The notes below the pieces were generated by a model. The model saw only the letters and a program-made list of their open reading frames with translations, had not been told where the DNA came from and did not search any database. From Larus michahellis (Eukaryota > Chordata > Aves > Charadriiformes > Laridae): a stretch of DNA of 64,000 nucleotides. The DNA is taken from NCBI RefSeq assembly GCF_964199755.1, contig NC_133896.1, positions 177,867,092 through 177,931,091 of the forward strand, read 5' to 3'. This document shows, one piece after another, positions 60,111 to 64,000 of this stretch (positions are counted from its first letter, which is position 1; every line of letters starts with the position of its first letter). The translations under genes were made by a program, and so were the position numbers.

Positions 60111-61554
60111 AAGACTCCAAGCGGGGCTGTTTTGGGCAAAAACAAAGCGAAGGTCTTAATAGGTAATGTTAATTCAAGTAATCTGTTTCCTTTAAATTGA
60201 ATCCGGAAGAGGTAGGAAGGTATTTCAGCCAATATCTGCATACCTACAGATATCAGAAAGCACGTAGGTTAATCTGTCTCCGGAACAGATCTTTTCACAG
60301 TGGAGGACGATCACCGAAAACTTGTTTAGCCAGAGAATTTAACTGGTTTAAACTGGAATTTTGAGGGTGTGTAATTTGTTAAATCGAAATGGCTTACATA
60401 TAACATATTCCCCTGTGCTTTTATTAAGTCAAAATAATTCCATAGGTTATTTCAGAAGCAGTAAACTAAAAAATGGCAGCACTATGAATGTGTTGTGAAT
60501 TTGTTATTGATTTGTTTATTGTAGCAATTAGTACATTTTATTAAAAAATTGCCAGGCATTGACAATCTTCCTGCTTTAGAAAACCTATGAAGGCAGGATT
60601 TTTTCTTAGAAATTAAATGTTTAAAGAAAAAAAAAAAGGAAAACAAAAAGAGAAGACTGTTTAGAAGAGGAAAGAGCTTTGCTTTGCTTTGCCTTGCCTG
60701 TTTTCTGTTTAGTACAGCTTGGTCACATTTGGGGACAACCCAAATCCAAGAACGTAGGAAACTGGTGTCTGAACAGTAGTCAGTGTCAAAAGGTAGCAAG
60801 TTTATCCATAGATGGGGTCTGTGAACATTTCTACTGAACTCACAGTGTGTTACAATCAGGTCCAGTAAATGCTTTTTTAGTCCTTTTTCCTTTCAAAAAA
60901 TTAGAATTATGTCATCATGCTTACGTATGGAGACTGTTTGTCCCCTGCCCAAGAAGCATGTAAACCCAGACGAGGAAGAGTATGTTTCCGCTGCGGGAAG
61001 CTGAACTTTTCCATTTCAGCGTGGACTTTTCCCTATTAGAAATGAGACTGTTGCCATGGGAGCTCTACCTTGTAGCCCAAATACAGAATTTTGTTTCTGC
61101 TGCCTGCAGAACTATTCTTTCATGCGCATGTGGTGCTTGCTGTTCCAAATCCACCTCTGCTCTGAAAAGATAGGTTGGTGCCATTTCCCCATTCAGACTT
61201 TATTTTTTCCTACCATTTACTGAGCTCTCAGCTCTGTTATGTGACCACCAAAATATCAACTGAGACTACTGAGGTTGCTCTTGTGAAAATACTTGGCCTA
61301 ACCAGCAAAATTCAAAAGCATCTCAACACCTTGAAACCCTACCTTCCTCTTAGCAGTTCGTACAGGTTGAGTAAATTAATTTATTTTTCTCTCTCCCTCT
61401 CCCATAACTGAGGAGATGCAATATTGACTTTGTCAGAAGAATAGTTTCAAGGTTGTTCTGTTTGTCTCAGTAAATTCATGTAGTTCTTAGCACTATCATG
61501 ACAGCACCTTCCCCGTTTCCTATTCCCTTTCCAAGAGGTTGCAAAATACAGCTA

Positions 61555-61860
61555 CTTGAGGAAGGGGATTAATTAAGCTGCGATCTTAATTTGGAGCAAT
61601 TTGAAATAAATACAGCTGGCATCGCACACAGCTAAACTCTGATTATGACAGAACTGTTTTCTGTAATATCTCAGCTTCTTGTAGGCTGGAATCTGCAAAC
61701 ACATATGCTCAATTTAAAATCTGTGAAATCAGCTGCGCCGCGCTGAGTTCAGCGGAGCTTCCTGTACGTTCGGAGGAAGCAAATGCTTGGGGGAAGCAAG
61801 TGCAAAGTGTTTGCTGGATTAAGACCTTCAGCGCTGCGTTTTGGGTGTTTGTGATATGCA
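61555..61860. promoter_or_regulatory. Candidate conserved non-coding element B
   Basis: Contains GATTAATTAAGCTGCGATC and CTTAATTTGGAGCAATTTG, with TAATTA cores, then a GC-richer patch around CAGCTGCGCCGCGCTGAG. No repeat or coding frame was found. Low-confidence inference. Confidence 0.25.
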
Positions 61861-62399
61861 CAACATACATCAACAGCCCTTAAAATATGCTTCAGGAAAG
61901 AATTCTAGAGATTGATTGTTTCTTCAAAAATGACTCCAAAAATCAATCAGAACTGTTTTAGAAATATGCCTACTATGCACCAAGATCTAGTTTTCTTTTT
62001 TTTTTAACCAAATTTATCAATCCATTAAAGAAGAGACAAGTAAACAAAAAATGAATTGTCATTTGTGTTATTTTATTAGTGTCACATGAGATTACAGCAT
62101 ATTATCGACTTTAAGAATATTTTACCCAAGGAGACTTGTTTTAACATGCACAAATCAGGATCAATACTGGATATGCGTTAATTTTCATAAAAAGCTACAA
62201 GGCAATTTTTTTATTTTTTACAAATCCCATGATTATACTTATAGTTCTATAAAAAAAATATCATTGTGACCAAATGAGGACCTACCTAAGATTTAATTAT
62301 TAAAAAATGGATTATTATTTGCATTGTTGCTTACTTTCCCAGGTGTATTATTTACTGACCAAATGTAATTTATGTGCTCACCCGGTTATAGAGTGAAGT

Positions 62400-62730
62400 T
62401 GGATCGCCTGTGCCATTTTTGCTGACTTTGCTGCCTTAGCTTGCTTTATCAATTCCTTTTTTTCCCCCTTTTTTCATTAGAGATCACATATAGTTTAAGA
62501 GCTGTAATCTGAAACCTTACAGCTCTAGTGGATACTTAAAAGACTCATTGATACACTTTGAAACCTAGTCAATTGAACAGCATTAGCAGCAGCAGCATCT
62601 AGCCATTAGGCTATTAGGATCATTTGCCGAGGCACTAAAATTAAATATAGGGACTCTAGCAATTCCCCAATTATATTGTGTTAGTATAATGGCAGTGAAA
62701 AGGATATTATTTTAGTCAGCTCAGTGCCAC
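62400..62730. promoter_or_regulatory. Candidate conserved non-coding element C
   Basis: Dense non-repetitive text with CATTAGCAGCAGCAGCATC, GCCATTAGGCTATTAGG and several TAAT/ATTA cores. No coding frame. Low-confidence inference that needs cross-species comparison. Confidence 0.28.
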
Positions 62731-63679
62731 TATTGCAAGAATCAAGATGCTTTCCATTTTCTGGATGTAGATATGTATTGGCCAGGAGACTTTGACATTA
62801 ATTTAATTCCCTTTGCAGGCAGAATAGATCAACGCCGTGGACACGATTCAAATCCTGCTAGTCAATGGCAGCTTTTCACAGGCCCCATATTTAATAATAT
62901 TTTTATAGGGTGTTTTTTTCAGCATTTAAAGCGATACATGTAGGTTAAAATACCATCTAGAAAAAGATTAATATTGAGGAGGCAGAGTAAATGGTGCAGT
63001 GTCAAGGCAAGAAAATTCGTAGCCTCCGTTAGCTGGCTCCTACAGCTGTGACCCTTTTGGTTCGGCCTCCTGCATGAAGGATCTGTCTTCACAGATCCCT
63101 GGAGAGAGGGCTTCCAGGGAAAAGAGAGAATCTGATCCAGAATCATAAAAAAAAAGAAGGATAAGGGAAGTTCTGGCGTAGGGCTAGGAGTTTCATCCAG
63201 TTTGAATTGTGTGCAGTCCTCTATTGCAGGAAGAGGGAAGGAAACTGTTAGAAGTTCAGTCATTATGGGTTACTTTTATTTCCCAATATACACCGAAGCC
63301 AAGTTGTACGAAAATTGAGTGGTGCTAATAGCAATATAAGAATGACTGTATCGCGCTGAAGCAGAAATCCCATTAGCCCAGTTCCAGCACAGCCAACAGC
63401 AAGTGCCTAGAGAAGTACATGCGGTGATACATGCCCAGTGCACCTTTGAGTGATTTACAGCTCAGGGACTTTTGGACGTAACGATCATGTTTCTATACTT
63501 GTGAGACTTTGATTTTTTTCTTCATTAGTTTGTCCATTTGCTTTTCGAACCCAGGTAACCATTAAGCATTCACAAACGTGCTGTGGTTAAGTGTTCTGCA
63601 GTTTAACTACAAATTATGAGGAAAAAATTGTCCTTTGTTTGACAGTGTGATCTGCTAATTTCGTGTAAGACTCTTTCTG

Positions 63680-64000
63680 TCTTTTGTTAAGAAGAACAAT
63701 GTGGGACTGCTTTATTTCTCCACGCTACTCAGGATTTATAGACCCTGTTGCATATCTTTTCACTGCTGAAGGACCCTAGTTTATTTAGCTGTTCTTTGCC
63801 TGGGAACTGTTGTATACCTTCTTATCTTTGTTATTCTTCTCTTTCTTTAGTACTACTGGATCCTTTTTGACACTGGGGTCCAGAACTGCACGTACTATTT
63901 GGGATATGCATCTACCAGTGTCTTAGCCATATTTCAGTTTTGTTCTTTCCATGCTACATCTCATGAGTCCAGAAGCTTATCCATTTCTTTATCCGTTCCA
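63680..64000 (-). mobile_element. Ancient CR1-type fragment running off the window
   Basis: TGGATCCTTTTTGACACTGG and GGGTCCAGAACTGCACGTAC follow the CR1 antisense block around 'GGTGCCCAGAACTGGACACA'. Upstream T/C-rich text also fits. The copy is diverged and its boundaries are soft. Confidence 0.5.

Noticed and set aside
1-64000. CRISPR arrays, prokaryotic operons, phage or integrated viral genes
   Set aside because: No direct-repeat/spacer array, no operon-like gene packing and no viral protein domains were seen. The introns, CpG island and CR1 elements show vertebrate nuclear DNA.

Overview
The window is nuclear DNA of a vertebrate, most likely a bird. Genes have short GT-AG introns in AT-rich DNA, and one GC-rich CpG-island promoter is present. 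Dispersed repeats are almost all CR1 LINEs that end in the ATTCTATG-type octamer. The gene order DIS3 - BORA - MZT1 matches human 13q22, where PIBF1 lies beyond DIS3 and DACH1 lies across a gene desert beyond MZT1. No prokaryotic, phage or CRISPR feature was seen, and nothing looks like a previously undescribed defence or mobile system.

Layout. (1) 1-12,200, + strand: the 3' half of DIS3, the catalytic exonuclease of the RNA exosome. Eleven coding exons cover the C-terminal part of the RNB domain, the S1 domain and a lysine-rich tail; one intron is of the rare GC-AG class. (2) 12,200-16,680: the convergent DIS3/BORA 3' flank. (3) 16,684-34,968, - strand: BORA, the Aurora A cofactor that activates PLK1, in eleven coding exons after a non-coding first exon that carries a small uORF. 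The SPW phosphosite motif and the DSGxxT degron are intact. (4) 34,420-35,520: a CpG island that forms a head-to-head promoter for BORA and MZT1, with three CCAAT boxes and a CDE/CHR-like cell-cycle element. (5) 35,318-41,870, + strand: MZT1, a 72-residue gamma-tubulin ring complex subunit, in three coding exons. (6) 41,900-64,000: no convincing gene. This is the edge of the DACH1-side desert. It holds very old CR1 copies (44.9, 46.6, 51.6-53.1 and 63.7 kb), an old L2-type LINE piece (55.6 kb), a GC-rich poly(A)-tailed block that resembles a retrocopy (47.8-48.2 kb), two CTCF-like motifs and several stretches that could be conserved non-coding elements.

How the genes relate: BORA and MZT1 both act in mitosis, in Aurora A/PLK1 activation and in microtubule nucleation. 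They share a promoter with cell-cycle elements, so co-expression in G2/M is the natural inference. DIS3 converges on BORA from the other side and is a housekeeping RNA-decay gene. The youngest insertion is a CR1 in the last BORA intron with an open reverse-transcriptase frame of over 480 codons. Exon boundaries were set by reading splice sites together with frame continuity and remembered human protein sequences; no alignment was run.
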